Origin: Shewanella litorisediminis
Lineage (GTDB): Bacteria; Pseudomonadota; Gammaproteobacteria; Enterobacterales; Shewanellaceae
Reading direction: 5' to 3'
Length of the DNA: 64,000 bases
Assembly: GCF_016834455.1 (NCBI RefSeq)
Contig: NZ_CP069213.1
Location: 1,426,501 to 1,490,500, forward strand
Position numbers and translations under genes: made by a program. The notes beneath the pieces are model-generated. The model worked only from the letters and a program-made list of their open reading frames with translations, was not told the DNA's origin and made no database searches. Each line of letters starts with the position of its first letter. Within the stretch, counting starts at the first letter, position 1. Shown here piece by piece: positions 1-9,125 of this stretch.

Positions 1-2
1 GT

Positions 3-437
3 TATACCGCCTTCGAAGAGGGCTGGGCTCTGTATGCCGAGTATTTGGGTATCGAGATGGGTCTTTTCAGCGATCCTTACCAATACTTCGGCAAGCTTTC
101 CGATGAGATGCTTCGTGCAATGCGGTTGGTTGTGGATACAGGTTTGCATGCCAAGGGCTGGAGCCGCGAGCAGGCCATTCAGTACATGAAGGATAACTCG
201 CCCATGGCCGAGTCTGACATCATCGCTGAAGTAGAGCGTTACATGGCCATTCCCGGCCAGGCTCTGTCCTATAAGGTGGGCCAGCTTAAGATCCTTGAAT
301 TGAGAGCCGATGCCGAGAAGCGCCTGGGTGATAAGTTCAGCCTGCCGGCTTTCCACGATCAGATCCTGACATCCGGCTCGCTGCCAATGGCGGTCATGGA
401 GCAAAAGGTCGATCGTTGGGTAAAAAGCCAGTTGTAA
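3..437 (+). CDS. DUF885 family protein, C-terminal fragment
   Basis: The reading frame is open from the left edge of the window and ends at TAA 435-437, so only the last 144 or so residues are present. The fragment begins with FEEGWALYAEYLG, the EGWALY signature of the DUF885 family, whose members resemble zinc metallopeptidases and are often secreted. The glutamate of this motif is the likely third metal ligand; the HExxH-like part lies upstream of the window. The remainder is alpha-helical with no membrane segment. Substrate is unknown. The family assignment is firm; the peptidase activity is inferred from the fold. Confidence 0.85.
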   Translation, partial: YTAFEEGWALYAEYLGIEMGLFSDPYQYFGKLSDEMLRAMRLVVDTGLHAKGWSREQAIQYMKDNSPMAESDIIAEVERYMAIPGQALSYKVGQLKILELRADAEKRLGDKFSLPAFHDQILTSGSLPMAVMEQKVDRWVKSQL

Positions 438-560
438 CGAAAATTCAGAGCCGGCTGTTAATTCGTACGTAAGTCCCTATACTGGAATGCCTGCCGAGGT
501 TTGCAGGCCATAGGTTGAAAAAACGCCGGGCTTTGCCCCGATAATCACAAGGAGCACTTT

Positions 561-839
561 ATGGTTCGTGCAACCGCCAGACATCTACTGGTTAGCTCGC
601 AAGAACAATGCGAAGTACTGAAAAAGCTTATCGAAGGTGGTGCTGATTTTGCTGATATCGCCCGAGAGCATTCCGCCTGTCCTTCAGGAAACCAAGGCGG
701 AGAGTTGGGGTCTTTTGGCCCGGGAATGATGGTGCGAGAGTTTGATGAGGTGGTCTTTTCAGCCCCTCTGCATGTGGTGCAGGGGCCGGTAAAAACCCAG
801 TTTGGCTATCACCTTGTGGAAGTCACCAGTCGGGGATGA
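561..839 (+). CDS. ppiC: Parvulin-type peptidyl-prolyl isomerase PpiC
   Basis: This 92-residue protein is a single parvulin rotamase domain with no signal peptide, matching the size of cytoplasmic E. coli PpiC (about 93 aa). Family hallmarks are visible: RHLLV near the N terminus, GADFADIAREHS, the SGNQGGELGSFGPGMM core and the FGYHLVEV C-terminal strand. It catalyses cis-trans isomerisation of prolyl bonds in the cytoplasm. An AAGGAG ribosome binding site lies just upstream of the ATG. It is a monocistronic unit closed by a strong hairpin terminator immediately downstream. Confidence 0.95.
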   Translation: MVRATARHLLVSSQEQCEVLKKLIEGGADFADIAREHSACPSGNQGGELGSFGPGMMVREFDEVVFSAPLHVVQGPVKTQFGYHLVEVTSRG

Positions 840-851
840 TAGATTGAAAAG

Positions 852-877
852 CGGCTGCCAAGGCAGCCGTTTTCTTT
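852..877 (+). terminator. Intrinsic terminator of ppiC
   Basis: An 8-bp GC-rich inverted repeat (CGGCTGCC/GGCAGCCG, 852-869) is followed directly by a T-rich run, 12 bases after the ppiC stop codon. Confidence 0.85.
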
Positions 878-911
878 TGCCGAATGGCCAGGATAGGCCC
901 GGGAGCCCTAA

Positions 912-1454
912 GTGCAGATTGAGCTTTTCAGTGATCGTTTACGACTAAGAAACATCAGGCCAGAGGACAAGGCACATTTTGTGATGATGCTGACCTCACC
1001 TGAGGTTAACCAATTTGTCCGCGAATGTGAGCCGCTGGATGTTATCGAGACCAAGTTTCAACAGCGGCTGGCCCCCTGGCGATACGAATCCGGTGACTGG
1101 CTCACCCTGGTTATAGAGACTCTGGACGGAGAGTTTGTCGGCTATACCGGTTTTCACATGGATGATGAGCTTTGTCGCCGTGCCGAAGTGGGTTATCTTC
1201 TGACACCTGTCATGCAGGGCCGTGGATACGCCACCGAGGCCACCCGTGCCGTGATTGACTGGGGCGCACTCAGTTTCAACATTCATAAATTTATTGCCTG
1301 CTGCAGCGAAGCCAATCTTGGCTCACGTAAGGTGTTGGAGCGAATCGGCTTCAAGCTGGAAGGTATACTCAGGGACCAAACCCGCATCAAAGACAGTTGG
1401 CATAATGACTGTGTGTATGGTTTGCTCACTCACGAGCGTCCCGAGGTAAATTAA
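912..1454 (+). CDS. GNAT family N-acetyltransferase (RimJ/RimL-like)
   Basis: This 180-residue protein starts at a GTG codon. It belongs to the GNAT superfamily and resembles the RimJ/RimL/SpeG subgroup: SDRLRLRNIRPEDK at the N terminus, the EVGYLLTPVMQGRGYATEA acetyl-CoA-binding segment (R/QxxGxG/A, about residues 92-110), and the C-terminal ANLGSRKVLERIGFKLEG motif. It transfers an acetyl group from acetyl-CoA to an amine; the acceptor could be a protein N terminus or a small molecule and cannot be told from sequence. It lies between ppiC and the S4-domain gene and appears to be its own unit. Confidence 0.85.
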   Translation: MQIELFSDRLRLRNIRPEDKAHFVMMLTSPEVNQFVRECEPLDVIETKFQQRLAPWRYESGDWLTLVIETLDGEFVGYTGFHMDDELCRRAEVGYLLTPVMQGRGYATEATRAVIDWGALSFNIHKFIACCSEANLGSRKVLERIGFKLEGILRDQTRIKDSWHNDCVYGLLTHERPEVN

Positions 1455-1523
1455 CCGCAACTTCACGCTAAGCGCAGCGGTTATGTGTATAATGCAGCGG
1501 TTTATAATCAGTGGAGAGCGGCA

Positions 1524-1754
1524 TTGAGCGGTTCAGCATCCAGCCTCACCCTGCATGCGGGTGAAGACTACATCGAGCTTTATAAAGTACTTAAGGTAGA
1601 GGGCATGACCGGGGACGGCGCCGAAGCCAAGCGCGTAATTGCCGAAGGCATGGTATTGGTGAATGGTGAAGTGGAAACCCGCAAGCGTAAGAAACTGGTT
1701 GCCGGTGACTCGGTCACCTTCAATGGCGAAACCGTCCAGATCCTGGCGGGCTAA
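1524..1754 (+). CDS. ybcJ: S4-domain RNA-binding protein, YbcJ family
   Basis: This is a 76-residue single S4 domain: IELYKVLKVEGM, AKRVIAEGMVLVNGEVETRKRKKLVAGDSV. It closely follows E. coli YbcJ in length and motif order. I chose TTG 1524 because GGAG stands about seven bases upstream and the product then has family length. A GTG at 1485 extends the frame by 13 codons, but that stretch overlaps a TATAAT element (1488-1493) likely to be the promoter -10. The S4 fold binds structured RNA, probably rRNA or tRNA; the target is unknown. rraB follows 11 bases after the stop and is probably cotranscribed. Confidence 0.88.
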   Translation: MSGSASSLTLHAGEDYIELYKVLKVEGMTGDGAEAKRVIAEGMVLVNGEVETRKRKKLVAGDSVTFNGETVQILAG

Positions 1755-1765
1755 GGAGACAGATA

Positions 1766-2167
1766 ATGCATTTTCCAGAAGATGATAACGGCCAGATGCT
1801 CAAAGCGATGCACGAATCCGGGATTGATTTAACCAAGCCTTTGGATGTGGACTTTTTCCTGGTGTTTGACGACAGACGCGATGCCGAGTCAGCTCTTGAA
1901 GATTTGACCGCCCAGGAAGCCGAAGGCGAAGTAGAGCTCAACTTTAATGAAGAGCTCGACAAGTGGGAGCTGATTGTCTGTATCAACATGCTGCCCGAGT
2001 ATGACGCCTTGGTGGCCAGGGAAGTTGAGCTTAATGCCTTTGCCGGCCAGTTTGATGGCCAAAGCGATGGCTGGGGCGTTATGCAGCACCAGGAAGGCGA
2101 CGATGAGTTTATGGACGACGAAGATGATGACCATGAGCATCATTGTGGGCCGGGTTGTAATCACTGA
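1766..2167 (+). CDS. rraB: Ribonuclease E inhibitor RraB
   Basis: The 133-residue acidic protein matches RraB (formerly YjgD) along its length: an N-terminal DVDFFLVFDD segment, the ELDKWELIVCINMLPEYDALVAREVELN core and a GQSDGWGVMQ motif. The acidic tail ends in a His/Cys-rich DDDHEHHCGPGCNH sequence typical of the family. RraB binds RNase E in the degradosome and modulates cleavage of a subset of mRNAs. The gene sits 11 bases after the S4-domain gene and ends in a hairpin terminator, suggesting a two-gene RNA-metabolism operon. The C-terminal Cys/His cluster may bind metal, which is inference. Confidence 0.95.
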   Translation: MHFPEDDNGQMLKAMHESGIDLTKPLDVDFFLVFDDRRDAESALEDLTAQEAEGEVELNFNEELDKWELIVCINMLPEYDALVAREVELNAFAGQFDGQSDGWGVMQHQEGDDEFMDDEDDDHEHHCGPGCNH

Positions 2168-2186
2168 TATTCAGTCGTTTCTCATT

Positions 2187-2213
2187 AAAACCACCGCAAG
2201 CGGTGGTTTTTTA
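2187..2213 (+). terminator. Intrinsic terminator of rraB
   Basis: Perfect AACCACCGC/GCGGTGGTT stem (2189-2208) with a two-base nominal loop, followed by a T-run, 20 bases after the rraB stop. Confidence 0.9.
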
Positions 2214-2420
2214 TTACTTAAACTGCCAACAGGACACTGTGGTCATTCTGGAAGAGGGCATAGCAAGCCCTTATTGGGGCCGTTCAGTATTGCGATAATG
2301 GCGGGTATGAACTTTCGCTGAGCCTTTGCCTTTTGTTGCCAAAAGGCGTTAAATGCCACAGCCCCGTCTGATCCGATGGGGCAATTTTTATCGCCTGTGA
2401 TTTTGCCAATGGATGTATTG

Positions 2421-3191
2421 ATGGACTTTTCCTTCTCGATTGAACTTGCCGCGCTGCTGTTCTTTGTGGCCATGCTGGCCGGATTTATTGATGCTATTGC
2501 CGGAGGCGGTGGCCTGCTTACCATACCCGCGCTGATGTGGGCCGGCCTTTCACCCGCTGCGGCGCTGGCAACGAATAAGCTGCAGGCCTGTGGCGGCAGT
2601 TTTTTTGCCAGCCTCTATTTTGTGCGCAAAAAAATGGTGGATTTGGCCAGCATCAAGCTCGATATTTTCTGTGCCTTTGTTGGCGCGGCGCTCGGCACTA
2701 TCGCTGTGCAGCTGATAGATGCCAGCATGTTAAAAACCCTGCTGCCCTTTTTGATGCTCGCTATTGGCGGGTATTTTCTGTTTTCCAAAAAAGTCAGTGA
2801 AGACGACAGGCACAGGGTGTTAACCCCCACCTTGTTTGCTTTCACCGCGGCGCTGGGCATTGGTTTTTATGACGGTTTCTTTGGCCCGGGCACTGGCAGT
2901 TTCTTTGCGCTGGCTTTTGTCAGCCTTGCGGGATTTGGGCTCGCCAAAGCCACTGCCCACGCCAAGGTGCTTAACTTTGCCACCAACATTTCGTCACTGA
3001 TCTTCTTTGCCCTTGGGGGTAAGGTGGTGTGGATGCTGGGCGGTCTGATGTTACTTGGCCAGGCCATGGGGGCAACGTTGGGATCGCGGCTCGTGGTCAC
3101 CAAAGGAACCGCGATCATCAAGCCTTTGGTGGTACTGATGTCGGTGGTGATGAGCACCAAGCTTCTTGGCGATCAGTTTCAGTGGTGGTGA
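2421..3191 (+). CDS. yfcA: TSUP family permease YfcA (TauE/SafE domain)
   Basis: About 256 residues with seven or eight hydrophobic helices. The sequence tracks E. coli YfcA: FVAMLAGFIDAIAGGGGLL, ATNKLQACGGS, GFYDGFFGPGTGSFFALAFV and AKATAHAKVLNFATN. TSUP proteins are inner-membrane exporters or importers of sulfite, sulfonates or other organosulfur anions; the YfcA substrate is not known. The two glycine-rich FIDAIAGGGG/FYDGFFGPGTG halves show the internal duplication of the family. Starts at 2376 and 2409 are also in frame; 2421 best fits family length but no start has a strong ribosome binding site. Confidence 0.9.
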   Translation: MDFSFSIELAALLFFVAMLAGFIDAIAGGGGLLTIPALMWAGLSPAAALATNKLQACGGSFFASLYFVRKKMVDLASIKLDIFCAFVGAALGTIAVQLIDASMLKTLLPFLMLAIGGYFLFSKKVSEDDRHRVLTPTLFAFTAALGIGFYDGFFGPGTGSFFALAFVSLAGFGLAKATAHAKVLNFATNISSLIFFALGGKVVWMLGGLMLLGQAMGATLGSRLVVTKGTAIIKPLVVLMSVVMSTKLLGDQFQWW

Positions 3192-3290
3192 TTGGCTGAG
3201 CGCACGGTGCTGTGAAGTCGCTCTGCGCCTTCACAGCGTCTTTGATATCCCCTAGTATGAGTCTCAATTTTAAAGCAAAAAGGCTTTTGC

Positions 3291-4436
3291 ATGAGATTCA
3301 TCCATACCTCAGATTGGCATTTGGGCCGCACACTGCACAATCAGTCATTGCTGGACGAGCAGGCGCAGATGTTGGAGACCCTGCTGGCACTCATTGAGAC
3401 CCACGAGGTGGATGCCCTGGTGATAGCCGGCGATATCTTTGACCGCTCTGTGCCTCCTGCCGCCGCAGTAAGTCTTCTGGATGCGTTTCTCGACAAGGTT
3501 ATTCAGCAACTTAAGGTAAGCGTTATTGCCATCGGTGGTAACCACGATGGCCAGGAGCGATTGGCCTTTGGTGCACGGCAGATGGCCAGAGCCGGCCTTT
3601 ATATTCAGGGGCCGGTCAGTGCCAGCATCAGTCCCGTGCGGGTCGATGGCAAGCACGGGGCTGCATTTTTCTATCCTATCCCTTACGCAGAGCCTGCCTT
3701 GGTTCGTCATCTTCTTGAGGATGAGAGCATCCAAAGCCATCAGGACGCCATGGCAGCTTTGCTTTCAAAGGTTCAGGCTCATAACAGTAATGGATTGCCG
3801 AAGATTGTGGTCAGCCATTGCTTTTTGGACGGCGGCAGCGAGTCTGACTCAGAACGGCCCTTGTCCATTGGCGGTGCAGATAAGATAACTCCGGCGCTGT
3901 TTACGCCATTTGACTATGCTGCACTCGGCCATCTCCATGGCCCGCAATACAAGGGCGCAGAGCATGTGCGCTACAGCGGCTCTCCCTTGAAGTACTCATT
4001 CAGCGAGCAGCATCAAAACAAATCAGTCACCCTGGTGGACATGGTGCCCGCAAAGGCGCCTGATATCCGCCTGTTGCCCATTAAGCCCCAGCGGGACGTA
4101 CGGATTATCGAAGGGCATCTGGACACTCTCCTGGCGCAAGGCGCCAAAGACCCTGGTCGTGACGATTACCTGATGGTGAGATTGCTCGATACCCATGCCA
4201 TTTTAGAGCCCATGGCCAAGCTTCGGGCCGTGTACCCGAATGTACTTCATCTTGAGCGCACCGGGCTCATGCAGGAGCGTTCGATGGAAGGCCCGGGCCG
4301 CGAGCGCATGCAAAAAAGTGAGTTAACCATGTTTGAGGATTTCTTCAATCAGGTACAGGGAGAATCCCTGAGTGGGCCGCAAAAAGCGCTGATGTCGGAT
4401 TTGATAGCGTCGCTGCACAGGGAGGCTGGTCAATGA
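3291..4436 (+). CDS. sbcD: Exonuclease SbcCD, nuclease subunit SbcD
   Basis: This 381-residue protein is the Mre11-type metallophosphoesterase of the SbcCD complex. Phosphoesterase motifs are present: DWHLGR (D8, H10), GDIFDR (D48), GGNHD (N84, H85, D86), VVSHCF and GHLHGPQ. With SbcC it opens hairpins, trims protein-blocked DNA ends and acts at long palindromes after replication. The stop codon overlaps the sbcC start by four bases (ATGA), indicating translational coupling and a two-gene operon. Length matches E. coli SbcD (about 400 aa). Confidence 0.97.
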   Translation: MRFIHTSDWHLGRTLHNQSLLDEQAQMLETLLALIETHEVDALVIAGDIFDRSVPPAAAVSLLDAFLDKVIQQLKVSVIAIGGNHDGQERLAFGARQMARAGLYIQGPVSASISPVRVDGKHGAAFFYPIPYAEPALVRHLLEDESIQSHQDAMAALLSKVQAHNSNGLPKIVVSHCFLDGGSESDSERPLSIGGADKITPALFTPFDYAALGHLHGPQYKGAEHVRYSGSPLKYSFSEQHQNKSVTLVDMVPAKAPDIRLLPIKPQRDVRIIEGHLDTLLAQGAKDPGRDDYLMVRLLDTHAILEPMAKLRAVYPNVLHLERTGLMQERSMEGPGRERMQKSELTMFEDFFNQVQGESLSGPQKALMSDLIASLHREAGQ

Positions 4437-7400
4437 AGCCCTTAACTCTCACTATTACCGCCTTTGGCCCCTTCGTGGACACCCAAACCCTGGACTTTCG
4501 AGCCCTTGGGGAGTGGCCATTATTCCTGATAAATGGGCCTACCGGTGCGGGTAAAACCACGATTCTCGATGCGATTTGTTTTGCGCTCTATGGCAAGACC
4601 ACCGGAAACGAGCGCGAAGGTACCCAGATGCGCTGCGATGCAGCCCCGGATGATGTGCTGACGGAAGTGAGCTTTGAATTTGGTTTGGGCGACAAGGTCT
4701 ACCGGGTGAAGCGGGTGCCTGAGCAGCAAAGGGCCAAAAAGAGCGGCGAGGGCTTTACGCTGCAAAAGAGTGATGCCCTGCTTGAGCGTATTGAAGGAGA
4801 AAGAGCCACTCCGCTCGCGGCTGGCAAAGTCACTGAAGTCACCGCACAGATTGAAGATTTGTTGGGGCTTGAAGTGGAGCAGTTTCGCCAGGTCATGGTG
4901 TTGCCCCAGGGGCAGTTTCGAAAGCTGCTGCTGGCGGACTCCAAAGAGCGTGAGGCCATTTTTGGCCAGCTGTTTCAAACCGGCATTTACAAGCGCATTG
5001 AAGACAGTCTCAAGCAAAAGGCGTTGGAGCTTAAGGCCAAAGCCAAAGAGCTGGAGGCCAGGCGAGCGGGGATCCTCGAAACCGCCGGCGTGGAAAATCT
5101 CGATGCCCTTGACGCTCAAGTGGCCGAGCTCACACCTGCACTTGAGGCTGCCGTCAGCGCAAGACAAGAGGCCGAAGGAGCACTTGCTGCGGCGCGCGCC
5201 CAGCGACAAGCGGCCGAGGTGAGGCTGAAGGAATTCAGCGCCCTTGCTGATACCAAGGCTCGCCTGGAGGCTGAAACGGCCCGTGGCCCAGAAATAGCAG
5301 CCCTTAATGAGCGGCTTGAACGGGCGCAGCTTGCCGATTCCCTTGCCGGCTCGTGGCAAGCCTGGGATGAGCGCGAAAAAGAACGTCAAAGCGCTGAAAG
5401 TGCTGCCGCAGTGGCCGCAGAAGATGCAAGGCAAGCCGAAGCGAGTTTAAGCGATGCAAAAGAGGCTGCTTCTTCAATCCCTGAATTGGACGCCAGGCGA
5501 CATCAGTTGAAAAACGATGCAGAGCGACTGGCCGAGTGGCGTCCGCGGATGCACAGGCTGTCGGCCCTGAACGAGGTTATTGCCGGGCTTGGACAGGCGC
5601 TTAAAACGTTTGATGTAAATCTTGCCAGTGTTCGCAGCCAGCTTGCTGATACGCAGGATCGCATGGCAAGGCTCACCCGGCAGCGGCGAGAATTGTCGGC
5701 GCTGGCGAGCACCGCCGGTAGCCTTGAGGCGGCCCTGGTGCAGCAAACCCAGGCGTTTGAGCGTCAGCAGCAATTTATTGAAAAGGAGCGTCAGGCGCAG
5801 CTCTTGGGTTCTGAGCTTTCACGGCTCGAAGCCGAAGGCCGTCAGGCCAAGGCCAACCAGGAAAATCTCACCCGCGCCCGCGAGCTGCTGGAACTTGCCT
5901 GGCATCAGGGGCAGGCAGCGATATTGGCCGCTAGGCTCTTACCCGGCGACCCATGCCCTGTGTGCGGCAGCGCGGAGCACCCCAGTCCAGCCCATCATGA
6001 TGGGGCGCTGCCAGGGGATGATGAACTTGCCGCAGCAAGAGACGCCGAGCATGAGGCCCGGGAAGTTCTGAGTCGTGCCCGCTCTGAATATAAGGCGCAA
6101 AAGCAGCGTTTCGAGGCCTTGCAGCAGGAGCTCGCCAATGAAGCCGCGGCTCTGGGGGAGACGCTTGCCACCAGTCTTGAGCAAAAACAGTATGCACTTG
6201 GCCAAAGCCGTGAGGCCTGCCAAAACGCGAAAGCCGCCCAACAGTCGCTGCAAGCGCTGGAGCATGAGCTTGAGCATCTGGACAACACACAAAAACAGCT
6301 ACTGGCAGACATCGATGGGCTGCAGCGTCAGCGTGAACAGCAGTCTGGAGAGCTTCAAAAAGCCTGTGGTGAGAAAGAAAGCCTCGCCGGTGCCATGCCG
6401 GAATTCTGCCAGCGCCTTGGCAGCGAGCAGGCGTTTGATGCGCACCTTGCCGGCCTCTCCCGGGATATCGATGCCCTGAGTGCGCAAATGGAGAGCTTGC
6501 AGACCCAGCTTAAGGGCGCAGAAACCCGTCAAACCCAATGCAATGAGCGCAGAAATGCGCTGCAGCAAACCTTGAGCGAGGCTGGCAGCCGGGCCACAGC
6601 AGCGAAAACGCGCTTTGATGCCGAGCTTGCTGCCAAGGGCTTTAAAGATGTGGCGAGCTTTAATCAGGCGCGTTTAAGCGCCGATGAAATGAGTGCTGCT
6701 AAAAGCCGCATTGCCTCTTGGCAGCAGCAGTTGGCTGGGCTTAAAGAGCGCCTGGCGGCACAGCAAGAGGCTCTGGGCGATACATTGCCACCGGACATGA
6801 CGCAGCTGGCAGCGCTTGAGGCCGCTGCACAGGAAGCGTTTCACCAATGCAACTACAACTGGCAGGCACTGAACGATACCCTGGTGATGTACAGCCGCGC
6901 CAGGGCGCAGCTGGGCACCGAGGCATTGGCGGGTGCCAGACTTGATGAGGAATATGCACTGGTGGGCACCTTGTCGGATGCGGCCAGTGGCATGACAGGA
7001 GCCAGGATCAGCCTGCAACGGTTTGTGCTGGGGGTGCTCCTGGACGATGTGCTTATCGAGGCGAGTGAACGCCTGCATCGCATGAGTAAGGGGCGTTATC
7101 GTTTGCTTCGCAAGGAAGACAAGGCCAAGGGCAATCGCGCATCCGGTTTGGATCTGGAAGTGGAAGATGCCTACACAGGCAAGCTGCGCCCAGTGGCGAC
7201 CTTAAGCGGTGGCGAGAGTTTTATGGCGGCCTTGTCTCTGGCCTTGGGGTTGTCGGATGTGGTTCAGGCCTATGCGGGGGGCATTAAGCTTGACACCCTG
7301 TTTATCGATGAAGGGTTTGGCAGCCTGGATCAGGACTCACTGGAGCTTGCGGTACGTACCCTGGTGGATTTGCAGTCCTCAGGACGCATGATTGGGGTGA

Positions 7401-7495
7401 TTTCCCACGTGACCGAGATGAAAGAGCAGATTCAGACCCGGGTCGATATCCATAAGGACACAGTGGGCAGTAAAATTTGCCTGACTTTGGTTTGA
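4433..7495 (+). CDS. sbcC: Exonuclease SbcCD, SMC-like ATPase subunit SbcC
   Basis: This 1020-residue Rad50-type protein has the Walker A loop GPTGAGKT (residues 35-42) and Q-loop region near the N terminus. Two long Ala/Gln/Glu-rich coiled-coil arms follow. The zinc hook CPVC (Cys508, Cys511) lies between them. The ABC signature LSGGE (924-928) and Walker B LFIDEGFGSLD (about 956-966) are at the C terminus. The hook sits exactly halfway, as expected for a folded-back arm that dimerises through Zn. Adenine-nucleotide-driven opening lets SbcD reach DNA ends. It is coupled to sbcD by a four-base overlap. No terminator hairpin is obvious directly after the stop. Confidence 0.97.
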   Translation: MKPLTLTITAFGPFVDTQTLDFRALGEWPLFLINGPTGAGKTTILDAICFALYGKTTGNEREGTQMRCDAAPDDVLTEVSFEFGLGDKVYRVKRVPEQQRAKKSGEGFTLQKSDALLERIEGERATPLAAGKVTEVTAQIEDLLGLEVEQFRQVMVLPQGQFRKLLLADSKEREAIFGQLFQTGIYKRIEDSLKQKALELKAKAKELEARRAGILETAGVENLDALDAQVAELTPALEAAVSARQEAEGALAAARAQRQAAEVRLKEFSALADTKARLEAETARGPEIAALNERLERAQLADSLAGSWQAWDEREKERQSAESAAAVAAEDARQAEASLSDAKEAASSIPELDARRHQLKNDAERLAEWRPRMHRLSALNEVIAGLGQALKTFDVNLASVRSQLADTQDRMARLTRQRRELSALASTAGSLEAALVQQTQAFERQQQFIEKERQAQLLGSELSRLEAEGRQAKANQENLTRARELLELAWHQGQAAILAARLLPGDPCPVCGSAEHPSPAHHDGALPGDDELAAARDAEHEAREVLSRARSEYKAQKQRFEALQQELANEAAALGETLATSLEQKQYALGQSREACQNAKAAQQSLQALEHELEHLDNTQKQLLADIDGLQRQREQQSGELQKACGEKESLAGAMPEFCQRLGSEQAFDAHLAGLSRDIDALSAQMESLQTQLKGAETRQTQCNERRNALQQTLSEAGSRATAAKTRFDAELAAKGFKDVASFNQARLSADEMSAAKSRIASWQQQLAGLKERLAAQQEALGDTLPPDMTQLAALEAAAQEAFHQCNYNWQALNDTLVMYSRARAQLGTEALAGARLDEEYALVGTLSDAASGMTGARISLQRFVLGVLLDDVLIEASERLHRMSKGRYRLLRKEDKAKGNRASGLDLEVEDAYTGKLRPVATLSGGESFMAALSLALGLSDVVQAYAGGIKLDTLFIDEGFGSLDQDSLELAVRTLVDLQSSGRMIGVISHVTEMKEQIQTRVDIHKDTVGSKICLTLV

Positions 7496-7721
7496 ATAGC
7501 GTTTGATTAGGGAATGATTTTTCCTGAAAAGCAGATGACAGCTCACATTTTTCGATGCTGTCTTTTGCTAATGTCCGGATGTTTGAAGCCCATTGCAGGG
7601 CGCAGTATCGCCTGAAAAGGCTTGTGTCCTGCGGCTTTTTTGGTATAAAAGAAACCAATCCCTGCAAAATGACAGGGAAATATACCAATAATAACGACTG
7701 GCATTAAGGGAAACTTCAGGG

Positions 7722-9011
7722 TTGCTTAATCAAATATATAACAAAAACAATATGTTTTTTTCGCATATTGCCAGTTTGCCCAGCTTTCATAAGCGTCTGT
7801 TGCTGGTGGGTGGTTTACTGGTCGGTGTCTCCTTTATGTGGCCCACGGCGCAGCAGCCGGTTGTCGGCCGTATTCCCATTGCACTGGATATTGAATCTTT
7901 ACTGCCACAGATTTCCGAGGCACCTCTGCCGTTGGCGGCCAGTGAGTCGGTGGCGGATTTCGATCATTTAATCGTGTCTGGCGATACCCTCAGTGGCCTG
8001 TTTTCCCGCGCCGGGGTGGACCAGCAAACCATGTACCGCGTGCTGGAAGCGGATATGAACATTCTGGCGCTGGATACCCTGATGCCGGATAACCGCATCA
8101 AATTCTGGCTTGATGACAAAGGCGATTTACAAAAGCTCGAGCTCTATTTCAGTCCAGCCCGTCAGGTGGTGTTCAACCGTTTTGAAGATGGCAGTTTTAA
8201 CGTTGACGAAATTGTCGTCGATGGCCTCTGGCAAAATCGCATTGCCAGTGGCGAAATCCGTGGCTCATTTTATGTTTCGGCCCAGCGTGTTGGCCTTTCT
8301 GCCGCTGAAATCACCAAAATCGAATCCCTACTGAAAGAAAAAATGAACTTCGCCCGCGATTTGCGCGCCGGAGATACCTTTTCAGTATTGGTGAACGATC
8401 AGTATGTTGAAGGCCTGGCCACGGGCACCAGTCAGATCCTCGGCATTCAGATAAAAAGTGGCAAGCGCGAAATCACCGCTTTCCAGCACAGCGACGGCAA
8501 CTTTTATGATGCCAAGGGCCATAACCTTGCCCGGGCGTTCCAGCGGGTGCCACTGGATAAATCGTTCCGCATGACCTCCCGCTTCAATCCGGTGCGCAAG
8601 CATCCGGTAACGGGTCGTGTGTCGCCTCATAATGGCACCGATTTCGCCACGCCAATCGGCACCAAGGTGGTGGCGCCCGGCGACGGTGTGGTGACCATGG
8701 TGACCGACCATAAGTTTGCCGGAAAATACATAGTGATTGAGCATGGCAACAAGTTCCGTACCCGATACCTGCACCTGTCCAAGTCTTTGGTCAGAAAAGG
8801 TGACAGAGTCAGCCGTGGTCAGGTCATTGCGCTCTCCGGTAACACGGGGCGTTCCACCGGCCCTCATTTGCACTATGAATTCCATGTCAATGGCCGTCCG
8901 GTTGACCCCATGAAGGTGCCGCTGCCTACATCGACCCAGCTGAACGCGGCAGAGTTGTCGGAATTTACTTCTCTGGTGAGAAGCCGTCAGATGCTGATGG
9001 ATTTGGGCTGA
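7722..9011 (+). CDS. mepM: Murein DD-endopeptidase MepM-like, M23 family
   Basis: A 429-residue protein with an N-terminal membrane anchor (RLLLVGGLLVGVSFMW). A LysM/OapA-like segment (DHLIVSGDTLSGLFSRAGV, about residues 84-102) and a C-terminal lysostaphin-type M23 domain follow. Zinc-site residues are visible: HNGTD (His303, Asp307) and HLHYEF (His382, His384). The family cleaves D-Ala-mDAP cross-links to let new murein be inserted during growth. The start is uncertain: TTG 7722 has AAGGGA about ten bases upstream, and an in-frame ATG at 7752 is possible. A strong terminator follows. Confidence 0.9.
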   Translation: MLNQIYNKNNMFFSHIASLPSFHKRLLLVGGLLVGVSFMWPTAQQPVVGRIPIALDIESLLPQISEAPLPLAASESVADFDHLIVSGDTLSGLFSRAGVDQQTMYRVLEADMNILALDTLMPDNRIKFWLDDKGDLQKLELYFSPARQVVFNRFEDGSFNVDEIVVDGLWQNRIASGEIRGSFYVSAQRVGLSAAEITKIESLLKEKMNFARDLRAGDTFSVLVNDQYVEGLATGTSQILGIQIKSGKREITAFQHSDGNFYDAKGHNLARAFQRVPLDKSFRMTSRFNPVRKHPVTGRVSPHNGTDFATPIGTKVVAPGDGVVTMVTDHKFAGKYIVIEHGNKFRTRYLHLSKSLVRKGDRVSRGQVIALSGNTGRSTGPHLHYEFHVNGRPVDPMKVPLPTSTQLNAAELSEFTSLVRSRQMLMDLG

Positions 9012-9042
9012 GACAGAATCCGTGAGCCGGAGACGGCAAAAT

Positions 9043-9071
9043 AAAAAAGCGACCCTGGGTCGCTTTTTTAT
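9043..9071 (+). terminator. Intrinsic terminator of mepM
   Basis: AAGCGACC/GGTCGCTT stem flanked by an A-run on the left and a T-run on the right, so it can also act for the convergent gene to the right. Confidence 0.88.
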
Positions 9072-9125
9072 TGCTTCAACACCGGATAATCGTGCGCTTT
9101 GCTTGAGCCAGAGGGGAGGGCAGTA

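Noticed and set aside
4520-5434. Minus-strand open frame of about 304 codons opposite sbcC
   Set aside because: No ribosome binding site or domain, and sbcC motifs fill the same region on the other strand.
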